In this document: positions 19,945-27,093 of the stretch, piece by piece | Position numbering within the stretch: the first letter of the stretch is position 1 | How the letters are laid out: each line of letters opens with the position of its first letter | Assembly: GCF_014898815.1 (NCBI RefSeq) | Contig: NW_026515515.1 | Location: 310,001-374,000, forward strand | From: Panonychus citri | Lineage: Eukaryota; Arthropoda; Arachnida; Trombidiformes; Tetranychidae | Length of the DNA: 64,000 nucleotides | Direction: 5' to 3' | Translations under genes and position numbers: made by a program | Notes under the pieces: generated by a model | What the model was told of the DNA's origin: nothing | The model's input: only the letters and a program-made list of their open reading frames with translations | Databases searched by the model: none

Positions 19945-21038
19945 TTCTTTTCAGATAAATTGTCCAGATCCCAGACCCAACTATCGAATTTCTTTGGCCA
20001 TCCTTCCCATCTCACAAAGTACTTATATAATCTTTTTTCTCTATCGTAATCTTTTTTCAAGACCTTTGATACTCTAAATCTTGCATTAGGGTCAAATGAA
20101 ACTTTTTGAAGCTCTTCTGGATAGAAAATTGATGATATTTTCTCTCCAGCTAGATCTTCAAGTTTATATACGAACTTGGTAGGTGTTTCTTTAACAGATT
20201 TCACTTTAAATACTTCATCTGTCCATCGTTGTGTTGTTCCTTTATCAGATGTCTCATTTAGAGGAATTTTAACTATATCGTTTACACTGAAACCTCTTTT
20301 TCTGTTCTTATCTGATTTCAATGATGATTGGATAGTTGTGACAATCGATTGTTGATTTTCTGTGTTGACAGAGCTAGGCGATGTTTTTATTGTTCTATGA
20401 TATGAATCGTTGTAATTATCAACAATCAACTCTAAGTCATCAATATATCGCTGTGTATGCTTCCAATAAATATAACGATATATTCGTGAACGTAAAGTCC
20501 TAATCAATCTTTCAACAATAGCACACTTAACTGAATTGTCAGTCGTTGTAAAGTAATGAACTCCATTTGTTAAACAGAACTGGGTCAAAAATTTGTTTTT
20601 AAATTCTTTTCCTTGATCTGTCTGTAATTTTTCAGGTTTTCTTCCTTTTGAAAAAATTTTATTGAATGCTGTTATAATTGAATTGGCTGATTTATTGACC
20701 ACAGGTTCTGTCCAAGCGTATCTACTAAGGACATCGATAACTACAAGAATGTATCTTTTACCATCATTCTCCGAACTCCAATAAGACATGTCCATTAAAT
20801 CAGCTTGCCATTGCTCATCGATTCTATCAACCAAGATAGGTAATCGTAAAAACCTTTGTTTCTTGGCTCGAAAATTAGTGTATGTATCTTGACCTTTCAA
20901 CCACTCCTTTACATCTTGAAGTTGTATACTTGAATCGATTTGTTTAGCAACATTGAACAATCTATCAGCTCCACCGAAACTTCCTTTACTCTTGATATCA
21001 TAGTAAACACTTTTTAAAAGATTTTGATATCGCTCCAT
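19941..21038 (-). CDS. int: Retroviral-type integrase with chromodomain
   Basis: 365 codons, unbroken. The N-terminal zinc-binding region appears reduced. The catalytic core has the DDE triad: Asp in WQADLMDMS (about residue 79), Asp in TDQGKEF (about 141) and Glu in VERLIRTLR (about 177). The C-terminal chromodomain (about 318-360) reads FRVSKVLKKDYD...YFVRWEGWPKKFDSWVWDLDNL, with the aromatic cage residues Tyr, Trp, Trp present, so binding to methylated histone tails is plausible. Polinton integrases insert the linear genome with 5-6 bp target duplications, matching the CCTCG flanks. The stop overlaps the penton ATG. This frame survives although its virion-gene neighbours are broken. Confidence 0.95.
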   Translation of the reverse strand: MERYQNLLKSVYYDIKSKGSFGGADRLFNVAKQIDSSIQLQDVKEWLKGQDTYTNFRAKKQRFLRLPILVDRIDEQWQADLMDMSYWSSENDGKRYILVVIDVLSRYAWTEPVVNKSANSIITAFNKIFSKGRKPEKLQTDQGKEFKNKFLTQFCLTNGVHYFTTTDNSVKCAIVERLIRTLRSRIYRYIYWKHTQRYIDDLELIVDNYNDSYHRTIKTSPSSVNTENQQSIVTTIQSSLKSDKNRKRGFSVNDIVKIPLNETSDKGTTQRWTDEVFKVKSVKETPTKFVYKLEDLAGEKISSIFYPEELQKVSFDPNARFRVSKVLKKDYDREKRLYKYFVRWEGWPKKFDSWVWDLDNLSEKK

Positions 21039-21098
21039 TTAATGTTAGTTGAAGGAACCGGTTGAGATTTTTCCTTTTTTATTGACTTTCTTATGACC

Positions 21099-21281
21099 TT
21101 ATTCTTTTAAAGTTTTAATTGCTTTGGATAATGAATCTTGATAATCTTTCAATACAGTTTTATCAATACTTGATTGTTTTTCTTGTTCAGCTGGTTCCGA
21201 GTGGTCTACTTTTATTTCATTGTTTCTAAGAATTTGATATTCCTTCTCTGGTATCAAAACCATTTTATTAAGTACATTCAT
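21099..21281 (-). CDS. Small Polinton protein, probably truncated
   Basis: 60 codons, starting a few bases from the stop of the preceding gene. Many Polintons carry a short protein here that starts with a Met-Val-Leu-Ile/Val-Pro/Asp stretch and ends in a helical DYQDSLSKAIKTL-type segment. This copy fits that shape but is short, and a further 55 bp before the integrase ATG could hold a lost end. It is charged, helical, and has no membrane segment. Function unknown. Confidence 0.55.
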   Translation of the reverse strand: MNVLNKMVLIPEKEYQILRNNEIKVDHSEPAEQEKQSSIDKTVLKDYQDSLSKAIKTLKE

Positions 21282-21628
21282 TACATGTATCTATCTGCCA
21301 GTTTACCACCGAGATAAGATAGTGCTGGCCAAAGTAAAGCAGGAAGAAAAGCTCCTCCTGATTGAATAATAATTTCTTTTCTCTCTTTCAAAGGAACACC
21401 AGATCTCTTGGAAAGTCTTCTCAATTGTTTTTTGTAGGGTAAAATCTTTATCTTCTGTTGTTGATCTATTGGAATATTCCCGTTTAATGTATTTTTACTT
21501 ATCTCTGATATTGAATAATAGATACACGACTTTGCCTTTTTTAATATAATATTTCTCTCTTTCTTTGTCTTGGCGTTAGCAAGTTTTCTTAATGTAGGAA
21601 GACACTTTTTAACGCCTTCGATAGACAT
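21281..21628 (-). CDS. Small basic Polinton protein with C-terminal amphipathic helix
   Basis: 115 codons. The first 90 residues are rich in Lys/Arg with an LRKLANAKTKKERN helix and a YKKQLRRLSKRSGVPLKER segment. The C-terminus is a Gly-rich hydrophobic stretch (SGGAFLPALLWPALSYLGG). Proteins of this shape occur in many Polintons and adintoviruses, and a role in virions (internal or membrane-active, like adenovirus pVI or pX) has been suggested for such proteins. The role here is inference. The frame is intact, with a TATA box 27-36 bp upstream. Confidence 0.7.
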   Translation of the reverse strand: MSIEGVKKCLPTLRKLANAKTKKERNIILKKAKSCIYYSISEISKNTLNGNIPIDQQQKIKILPYKKQLRRLSKRSGVPLKERKEIIIQSGGAFLPALLWPALSYLGGKLADRYM

Positions 21629-21654
21629 ATTGATTGATTGATAATTGTTAATTT

Positions 21655-21664
21655 CTTTTATATA
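21655..21664 (-). promoter_or_regulatory. TATA box of the small basic protein gene
   Basis: TATATAAAAG on the - strand, with its near edge 27 bp before the ATG at 21628. It sits in the short gap before the ATPase stop. Confidence 0.55.
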
Positions 21665-21667
21665 AAT

Positions 21668-22303
21668 TCAAAGAGAATAAGCTATCATTGGATCATCATT
21701 CTCATTGAAAATATTGGTGATCAATCTTACTTTATCATCTGTGTCAGGTTTCAGATCAATAAATAAGTATGAATAAGGTTTAATTGTAGCGTTTTCAAAA
21801 ATGTTTTGGAATTTTTTAATCTTTGATGGAAACATCTGCCTAGCAATGTTTGTTATCATAGATTTATCTCTTGGGTTCTTGTAACAAACAACGTACTGAC
21901 TATTTAAGCTTATGTTCCGACTTTCCTTCCCTCTAACAAAAAAGTTTTGGGTTATGAGTATTACAGAGATATTTCTATGGTGTGAACCTCTTGTAAATAA
22001 ATTACTTATCAATGTTTGGTTACTGGCTTCTAACATTAAGTCATCTATCACTATCCATTCAGGTTCATCCCCTCCGGCATTAGATAGATGTTCTTCTGAT
22101 AGTCCCTCTATAAACTTTACATTAGACATAGAATTGAACATTTTCTGATATTCACCATAGAAATATGTTATTTTCTTTGGTGCTGGATCACATATTTTAC
22201 CAGCTGCATTTATCATATTACGTACAAAATAAGTTTTACCAGAGCCAGTTGGCCCTGATATGTACATTGTGAAAGGGTGTTTTAAATAAATTGAATAAGA
22301 CAT
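21668..22303 (-). CDS. FtsK/HerA-type genome packaging ATPase
   Basis: 211 codons from ATG 22303; the five codons upstream lack an ATG start. Walker A is GPTGSGKT (about residues 17-24). Walker B is EWIVIDDLM (about 86-94), followed by a sensor-like ILITQNFF stretch near 120. Length matches the A32-like ATPases of Polintons, which pump linear DNA into capsids in the PRD1/adenovirus-like lineage. The frame is intact although the capsid genes are not. TATA-like TATAAAA at 22332-22338 is about 30 bp upstream. Confidence 0.93.
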   Translation of the reverse strand: MSYSIYLKHPFTMYISGPTGSGKTYFVRNMINAAGKICDPAPKKITYFYGEYQKMFNSMSNVKFIEGLSEEHLSNAGGDEPEWIVIDDLMLEASNQTLISNLFTRGSHHRNISVILITQNFFVRGKESRNISLNSQYVVCYKNPRDKSMITNIARQMFPSKIKKFQNIFENATIKPYSYLFIDLKPDTDDKVRLITNIFNENDDPMIAYSL

Positions 22304-22331
22304 GGTGATGGTTTTCAAGATTAGTTTATTT

Positions 22332-22338
22332 TTTTATA
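22332..22338 (-). promoter_or_regulatory. TATA box of the ATPase gene
   Basis: TATAAAA on the - strand, 29-35 bp before the ATG at 22303, implying a very short 5' leader. Confidence 0.45.
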
Positions 22339-22346
22339 TTAAATTA

Positions 22347-22592
22347 TCATGATACAATTGAGGAAGGAGCTGAGCTTGAAGCACCATTATCTGAACTCTT
22401 GCCCGATCGAAACCTTGGAGTTGGAAGAAGATAACCAAGTGATGATCCAAGTAAAGCTGTCCATAACGGTAGATTTCCGGTATTTAAGACAATGTTAACA
22501 ATAGCTGTTATCAACATTGATATCAATACAACTAGTTGTACAGTGAAAAGAACTTTTTTACACCAAATTCTGTAGGTTTCGTTTGTATCCAT
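22347..22592 (-). CDS. Small membrane protein of the Polinton
   Basis: 81 codons. A short charged N-terminus is followed by a strong hydrophobic helix (about residues 14-36, LFTVQLVVLISMLITAIVNI). A second, weaker hydrophobic stretch (NLPLWTALLGSSLGYLLP, about 39-56) comes next, then a Ser-rich tail. Small proteins with an LWTALLSS..GYLLP-like segment recur in Polintons; their role (virion membrane, entry or egress) is unknown. A TATA-like TATAAATA lies at 22612-22619, unusually close to the ATG. Confidence 0.65.
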   Translation of the reverse strand: MDTNETYRIWCKKVLFTVQLVVLISMLITAIVNIVLNTGNLPLWTALLGSSLGYLLPTPRFRSGKSSDNGASSSAPSSIVS

Positions 22593-22611
22593 GGTTTTTG
22601 AATAACTAGGT

Positions 22612-22619
22612 TATTTATA
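22612..22619 (-). promoter_or_regulatory. Possible TATA box, small membrane protein gene
   Basis: TATAAATA on the - strand ends 20 bp before the ATG at 22592. At normal TATA spacing transcription would start almost on the ATG, so either the leader is nearly absent or the site is unused. Confidence 0.3.
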
Positions 22620-22632
22620 GCCCTGTCTCTCT

Positions 22633-23148
22633 TTATATTGATTCTGCTAAAGATTTAAACTTTTCAAAATATTTTGAAACATCATTATAATCTTTGATAC
22701 CGGTTACTGTTATCCTTCCTGTTTTAAAAACGATAAAAATAACCTTGGTATCGTCCACTTTGATATGTGTTCCTGGAAATAACTCTGGCTCGTATGAGTA
22801 CTTTGGAAACCTTTTGAGTATTGAATAATCAAAATCACTTGATAACCTTGAGTGAGCCACGATGTTGACAACTTTGAAATTAATGTAATCAATTTTTGAT
22901 GGATAATTGATACAAAAACGATTTATTAAATTGAAAGAGATTACACAGTTTTTAATTCCAGTTACAATAATTTTACCAGAATCAAAAATTAATAAACACC
23001 CATCAACATACTTTAATATTCCCCCGGAGAATCTCCTGGGGTACCTTATTGATGGGTAATACATTTTTATTATACTTCGAGAAAGATTAGAGTTCAAAGT
23101 AAATGACATGACAACATTATTAACTGTAATGTTTTCACAAAGAGTCAT
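22633..23148 (-). CDS. TATA-binding-protein (TBP) homologue encoded by the Polinton
   Basis: 171 codons, about the size of the TBP core (about 180). Two direct repeats of the TBP fold are visible. The first (about residues 30-66) reads YPRRFSGGI, then LLIFDSGKIIVTGIKN. The second (about 115-155) reads YSYEPELFPG, then VIFIVFKTGRITVTGIKD. These align with the TBP motifs (YPKRF...LIFSSGKMVCTGAK and YEPELFPG...LIFVSGKVVLTGAK). All four Phe positions that insert into the TATA minor groove in known TBP structures are Phe here (RRF, LIF, ELF, FIVF). The frame is intact, between the membrane protein and the second IAP, 17 bp from the latter's stop. It presumably binds TATA boxes; specificity and partners are unknown. 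Confidence 0.88.
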   Translation of the reverse strand: MTLCENITVNNVVMSFTLNSNLSRSIIKMYYPSIRYPRRFSGGILKYVDGCLLIFDSGKIIVTGIKNCVISFNLINRFCINYPSKIDYINFKVVNIVAHSRLSSDFDYSILKRFPKYSYEPELFPGTHIKVDDTKVIFIVFKTGRITVTGIKDYNDVSKYFEKFKSLAESI

Positions 23149-23165
23149 CCTCGTTAAATGAAAGA

Positions 23166-23732
23166 TTAATCAGTAAAAGCTAACCTTAATACTTTTCTGA
23201 TTAGACGATCACATATCGGACATTTCGAGAGCTTGACAGTACAATTTGTACATGCTACTGCATGTTCACATGGATAGAAGATACATCCAACCTCCATCTC
23301 TTTACAAACTTTACAGTTGTATCGATTAATTTCGGTTCTTGATAGTTCAGCTAATGGTAACTCTCCTTTAAGATCATAGCATGTCTTAGCCAAGAACATT
23401 GTACCACATTTTACGTATAGATAGTCACATTTGGAGTTATACTTCAAGTGCTCGATTAATGGATCGTCATCTGGCTGCCATTCATGTACGTTGAGGCCAC
23501 AATGGAAACAAGATACTAAATCTCTTACACCCCTGTAGAAAAATCCGGCATCTACCAACTTTTTTATATCCAATTCTGGTTTAGGCCAATTGACATATGA
23601 TTCCATTCGTTCCTGTGGAGTCCTATACTTTTCAGAGTAACAGGTTTGATAACCAATACTTTCATAATAATCGATGGTATATTGATCGAAATCAGCTTTA
23701 GCACCAAAACCACAAGCTTTACAAGATTCCAT
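23166..23732 (-). CDS. iap: Inhibitor-of-apoptosis protein, one BIR and RING
   Basis: 188 codons from ATG 23732. The frame is open to 23765, but that part lies upstream of the predicted transcription start. The BIR (about residues 40-107) is canonical: RMESYVNWPKP, then GFFYRGVRDLVSCFHCGL, WQPDDDP, EHLKYNSKCDYL. The C-terminal RING (about 138-180) reads CKVCKEMEVGC, CEHAVAC, CPICDR. A short CKACGF motif opens the protein. It is much closer to textbook insect and baculovirus IAPs than the + arm IAP, so the two were probably acquired or diverged separately. By homology it blocks caspases or IAP antagonists and acts as an E3 ligase. The frame is intact; it is the outermost gene of the right arm. 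Confidence 0.93.
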   Translation of the reverse strand: MESCKACGFGAKADFDQYTIDYYESIGYQTCYSEKYRTPQERMESYVNWPKPELDIKKLVDAGFFYRGVRDLVSCFHCGLNVHEWQPDDDPLIEHLKYNSKCDYLYVKCGTMFLAKTCYDLKGELPLAELSRTEINRYNCKVCKEMEVGCIFYPCEHAVACTNCTVKLSKCPICDRLIRKVLRLAFTD

Positions 23733-23736
23733 TTTG

Positions 23737-23775
23737 AAACTGAATGTTGATCGAAGTTTGAACACTCTTTTTATA
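23737..23775 (-). promoter_or_regulatory. TATA + initiator promoter of the right-end IAP
   Basis: TATAAAAAG (23767-23775) and TCAGTTT (23737-23743) on the - strand are about 30 bp apart. The ATG at 23732 follows within about 10 bases of the predicted start site, which decides the start codon. Confidence 0.7.
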
Positions 23776-23896
23776 CTAATTGCTCACTCGGTTAGTAGGT
23801 CAAATTCAGATATAAATAGTTTTAATTGGAAATCAATAATCAATAATTATTCATAGATTTGACAATAATTGATCTAATTAAAATGTCTAAAATGTT

Positions 23897-23946
23897 TGTC
23901 ACATGGGGTGAATGACTGTGTCATTTTGTGTACTTTCACTACTACT
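23897..23946 (-). repeat. Polinton right terminal inverted repeat, with target duplication 23947-23951
   Basis: Exact reverse complement of 6219-6268 over 50 bp, followed by CCTCG, the same five bases that precede the left repeat. Confidence 0.95.
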
Positions 23947-23951
23947 CCTCG

Positions 23952-26024
23952 AAACTCCCAAGTGTTTACTACTAATCAAAGCCTTAATTATCAGCTCTTA
24001 ATGAGTAATGTACACGAAGTAAATGGTTTTCATATAATAAATACACAAACTCGAAAAGTATTCCATCCAATAGTTAAGACTCAATCCTATCAGGGGTAAG
24101 AAAAGTTCAATCTCATTTCAATGGTAATGATACAAATCTAATGTTACCTTTGTTTCTGTTCCTTATTAATCAATCCCCTTCTTTTCATCTCACTGAATCT
24201 TTTGCACATGGAAGAAGCAATTACAAAGTCATCTTATCAGATTCTGATATCATCTCTCTCTCTCTCTTGCTCTTTTTTCTGTTTCCGGTTGGATGGTATC
24301 ATGAATGAATAAAACGACCAACTAATGATCTTACCTTTTGTTTTTACATAAACTTATAACCTTTTTCTCAATCTTTGTAGGAATTTTTTTCTCCTTTTTC
24401 TTATCATGTATTAGTACTTTTTTCCCCTTGCTATCTTCACACTCATGATCTCAGGAATTGTTTGGGAAGAAAATTGTTCATCAAACTAAATTAACAAACA
24501 AACTAACTAACTTTTTTTCCCTTTACCACTCCACCTCTTTTACCTCCTTCTTGTTGTCAAATTACTTAATGGCTTCTAATATAATCTTTGCATGGATTAA
24601 CTCATTTTCAATGTTCTCGGCTTGTATCGGGATAATAAGCAAATTCCTTGATAATTATAACTTGTTTTCCTTCTCACTTTGATTATCATTAATACTACAA
24701 TCACAATGTAATTGCTATTTTACTTTAGAAGATTTTTTTTCCTTCTCTCTTTGAATCTTAGGTTTCCCATTTTTCCCCACGATCATTAGCAATTAATATC
24801 CGTTAATCACTTACCATGAAAATCATTTCATTTAATGAGATAACATGTTAATCTGTTGTGATCACCTTTTTTTTGCTTCTATTTATTTATTCAGACTCAC
24901 TTAATGTTAAAAGTATCATATGTAATGATAATAATTTAACTATGAAATTAGTTTAACCATTCTGATGATTAATCAAATCCAAATTAATGATCCGCTCAAA
25001 ATGATAATAACAATAATAGTAATTGAAATCGTGATCAAATTCATGCTACAATAGATTCATTTATTTACATGGAGTAAAAACTTGATATATAATATTATTA
25101 TATTTCAATAATATCTTAACATTATCTCAAATAAAATGATATCACTTATCGTAAATATCATTTCGTTATAACGTTACCATATAATACTTGATTATCATGA
25201 TAAGTTTTTTACTTCTTTTTTTTTAAACTTAAGTGTTTAATAGTTTTTACAGTTATTCTGAGTGTGATATTGCTACATGAATACTCATTAAGAATTTATG
25301 ATTTTCTGTCTCCATTCTGTGAGAATTAAAATAACCATGATTATGTGATTTTTGCATTCACCTTGGAAAGGAAACACATGAGTGACGAACAGAAAAAGTA
25401 CTGAGAACGAAGAGAAAGAACTTTTCGTTTTCTTTGTATTTCAAACAACGAATAAGATGAGCCATCTATTGGTACAGAGTGGAACATTTTGTTCAATAAA
25501 TCAATCGATACAATGTTTCCTTTTACAAATTCCAGGTGGCGATCATCTTCATATTTCCTAAATTTCTTTGAGTTGGTTTGTAGCATATTTCATGCCTCAC
25601 GTTCAAATATTGAAATCCCACCGCCAAATTATGTGTGAATGTACTGAGTCATATTTCGTAATAAACTGCACTTTTTGTGATGACCATCAGAAAAATTTTT
25701 AGAATCGATAGAATGATTGATATTAAGGTTGGAGATTTCATGATGAACTCGGTCTCACTGTAGTTACAGTTTATCTGTGCATTATTTACTCAATTTCATG
25801 CGAAGAGCATCGATAAAATCACTTGAATCATTTTGTATTGATATAATTATTGAGAACTCATTTTTGCTGAAAATTTCGCTTTAATTTCATGAGCTTATCT
25901 GTTAATATTTCCTTCGTACTATTTGAATGAAAGAATCGTGGTATTTTTGTAAGGGAAATGCCTCTCTCACACTTTTCTTTCTCCCTCCGGTCATCATCAT
26001 TTCCTTATTGGACTCTCTCCCTTA
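23952..26024. other. Noncoding flank, no gene seen
   Basis: AT-rich sequence with CT microsatellite (about 24256-24270). Frames here (for example 25341-25586 on the - strand) show no domain. Confidence 0.5.
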
Positions 26025-26026
26025 TA

Positions 26027-26265
26027 CAGCCAACGACTTTGAGTTTGCAACCTTTTTTAAATCATTCACGCAGTTGATGATAATCAGGTAAAGATAACAA
26101 TTGATAGCTAATCAGATGACCATTTTAATAGATTAAATAGTTAATATGAAAGGGCATTTCTTATAATCATATCTCTCGATTAAAATTATTATTAATATCT
26201 CTCATTGATTGTCTTAACCTGCGTGAATGATTTAAAAAAGGTTGCAAACTCAAAGTCGTTGACTG
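26027..26265. mobile_element. Tc1/mariner-type MITE
   Basis: Inverted arms of about 47 bp (26027-26073 and 26219-26265, one mismatch seen) begin CAG[CT]CAACGACTTTGAG and are flanked by TA on both sides. About 145 bp of AT-rich spacer has no coding capacity. The CAGT-like end plus TA target is the Tc1/mariner pattern. Confidence 0.75.
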
Positions 26266-26302
26266 TATGTTAACCAATTACAATTAGTCACCTTAGTATT
26301 AA

Positions 26303-26603
26303 TATAAAAACCCTCTCTCACCTTAAACCAAAACACAGTCATAGACAACGTCAGTCAGTACACCTCACTTAATTATTATTCACCTATTGTTTTTACTCTC
26401 TTCAAATTACTCTTAGTCTTTTCCTACTTACTCCTTTACCTAAGTTCCTAACTCTCACCTCCGTTTATCCTTGTACGTGCTTTCCACTCTGTTCAATAAA
26501 TCTCTATTAAGTTGTCACATCTAAGTATCTATTCTCGCGTTGGCGCCAAAGTCGGTCGACTCTGTGCACCTCGTTTGATGTTGATCTCGGTTACAGTTTT
26601 TTT
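26303..26603 (+). promoter_or_regulatory. LTR-like promoter and candidate 5'-UTR exon of the Sidestep-like gene
   Basis: TATAAAAA (26303-26310), initiator-like sequence (CACAGTC near 26335; TCAGTCAGT 26351-26359), AATAAA near 26496, then TTGGCGCC near 26543, which resembles a retroviral primer-binding site. A GTAAGT donor follows at 26604. The combination looks like an old LTR plus primer site. Its position about 400 bp before the signal-peptide exon suggests it may now act as promoter and first noncoding exon. Both readings are inference. Confidence 0.35.
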
Positions 26604-26999
26604 GTAAGTGGCTTTGCCTCATCCCTTGAGTTAAACTCAAAATACTTACATTTTAATAGAATCAATATTTTAGTTATAATATCGAATAGTAGATGGCAAG
26701 AGTCCTTGTTTCTAAAGTTTTCCAAACAATTCTCTATCTTCCTGAAGAAGGAGCGATTTCACCCAATGAGTCTGTTTCCGATCTACAATGGTTTACTCTT
26801 CATTATCAACATTCTCACTGGATTATCAACGTTATCGGATATTTTTTTTGTTAAAACGCGTTTCTCAATAATCATTAAATTTTATGTCTCTCTCTTATTG
26901 TCTGTGTGAGTGCTTTTGTGTAACTGATAGTCAATTTATCTTGTTATCGGCAATTTAGTTAATTCAATTAGATATAAAATCTTTATCCTTCTCAAGGGA

Positions 27000-27093
27000 A
27001 TGCAAAAATTTGTGATAACACTTTACTTGTACCAATTGTGTTCTGTTAATAATGGTCAAGTTCAACCATCGGCCAACGATGCTCAGCCTTTTG
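27000..27093 (+). CDS. side-like: Sidestep-like exon 1 (signal peptide)
   Basis: ATG at 27000 begins a short signal-type sequence (MQKFVITLYLYQLCSV). The donor GTGAGT begins at 27094, leaving phase 1. A plausible acceptor (TATCCTTCTCAAG, AG just before 26998) precedes the ATG, so an upstream noncoding exon is likely. The signal peptide is weakly hydrophobic; an alternative first exon cannot be excluded. Confidence 0.6.

Larger units (their letters stand above)
6219..23946. mobile_element. Maverick/Polinton (adintovirus-like) element, complete, partly decayed
   Basis: A 17,728-bp unit is bounded by 50-bp terminal inverted repeats starting AG and ending CT, with CCTCG on both outer sides (6214-6218 and 23947-23951). 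It carries the diagnostic set: protein-primed PolB, retroviral-type integrase with chromodomain, FtsK/HerA-type packaging ATPase, adenain-like protease, double-jelly-roll major capsid and penton-like minor capsid. Accessory genes are two IAPs, dUTPase, a TBP-like protein, a PC4-like protein and a BTB-like protein. The two gene arms converge at 16.8 kb (PolB against protease). Size, ends and gene set match Polintons, which are accepted as transposons that can encode virions. Several virion genes and PolB are frameshifted. Confidence 0.96.
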
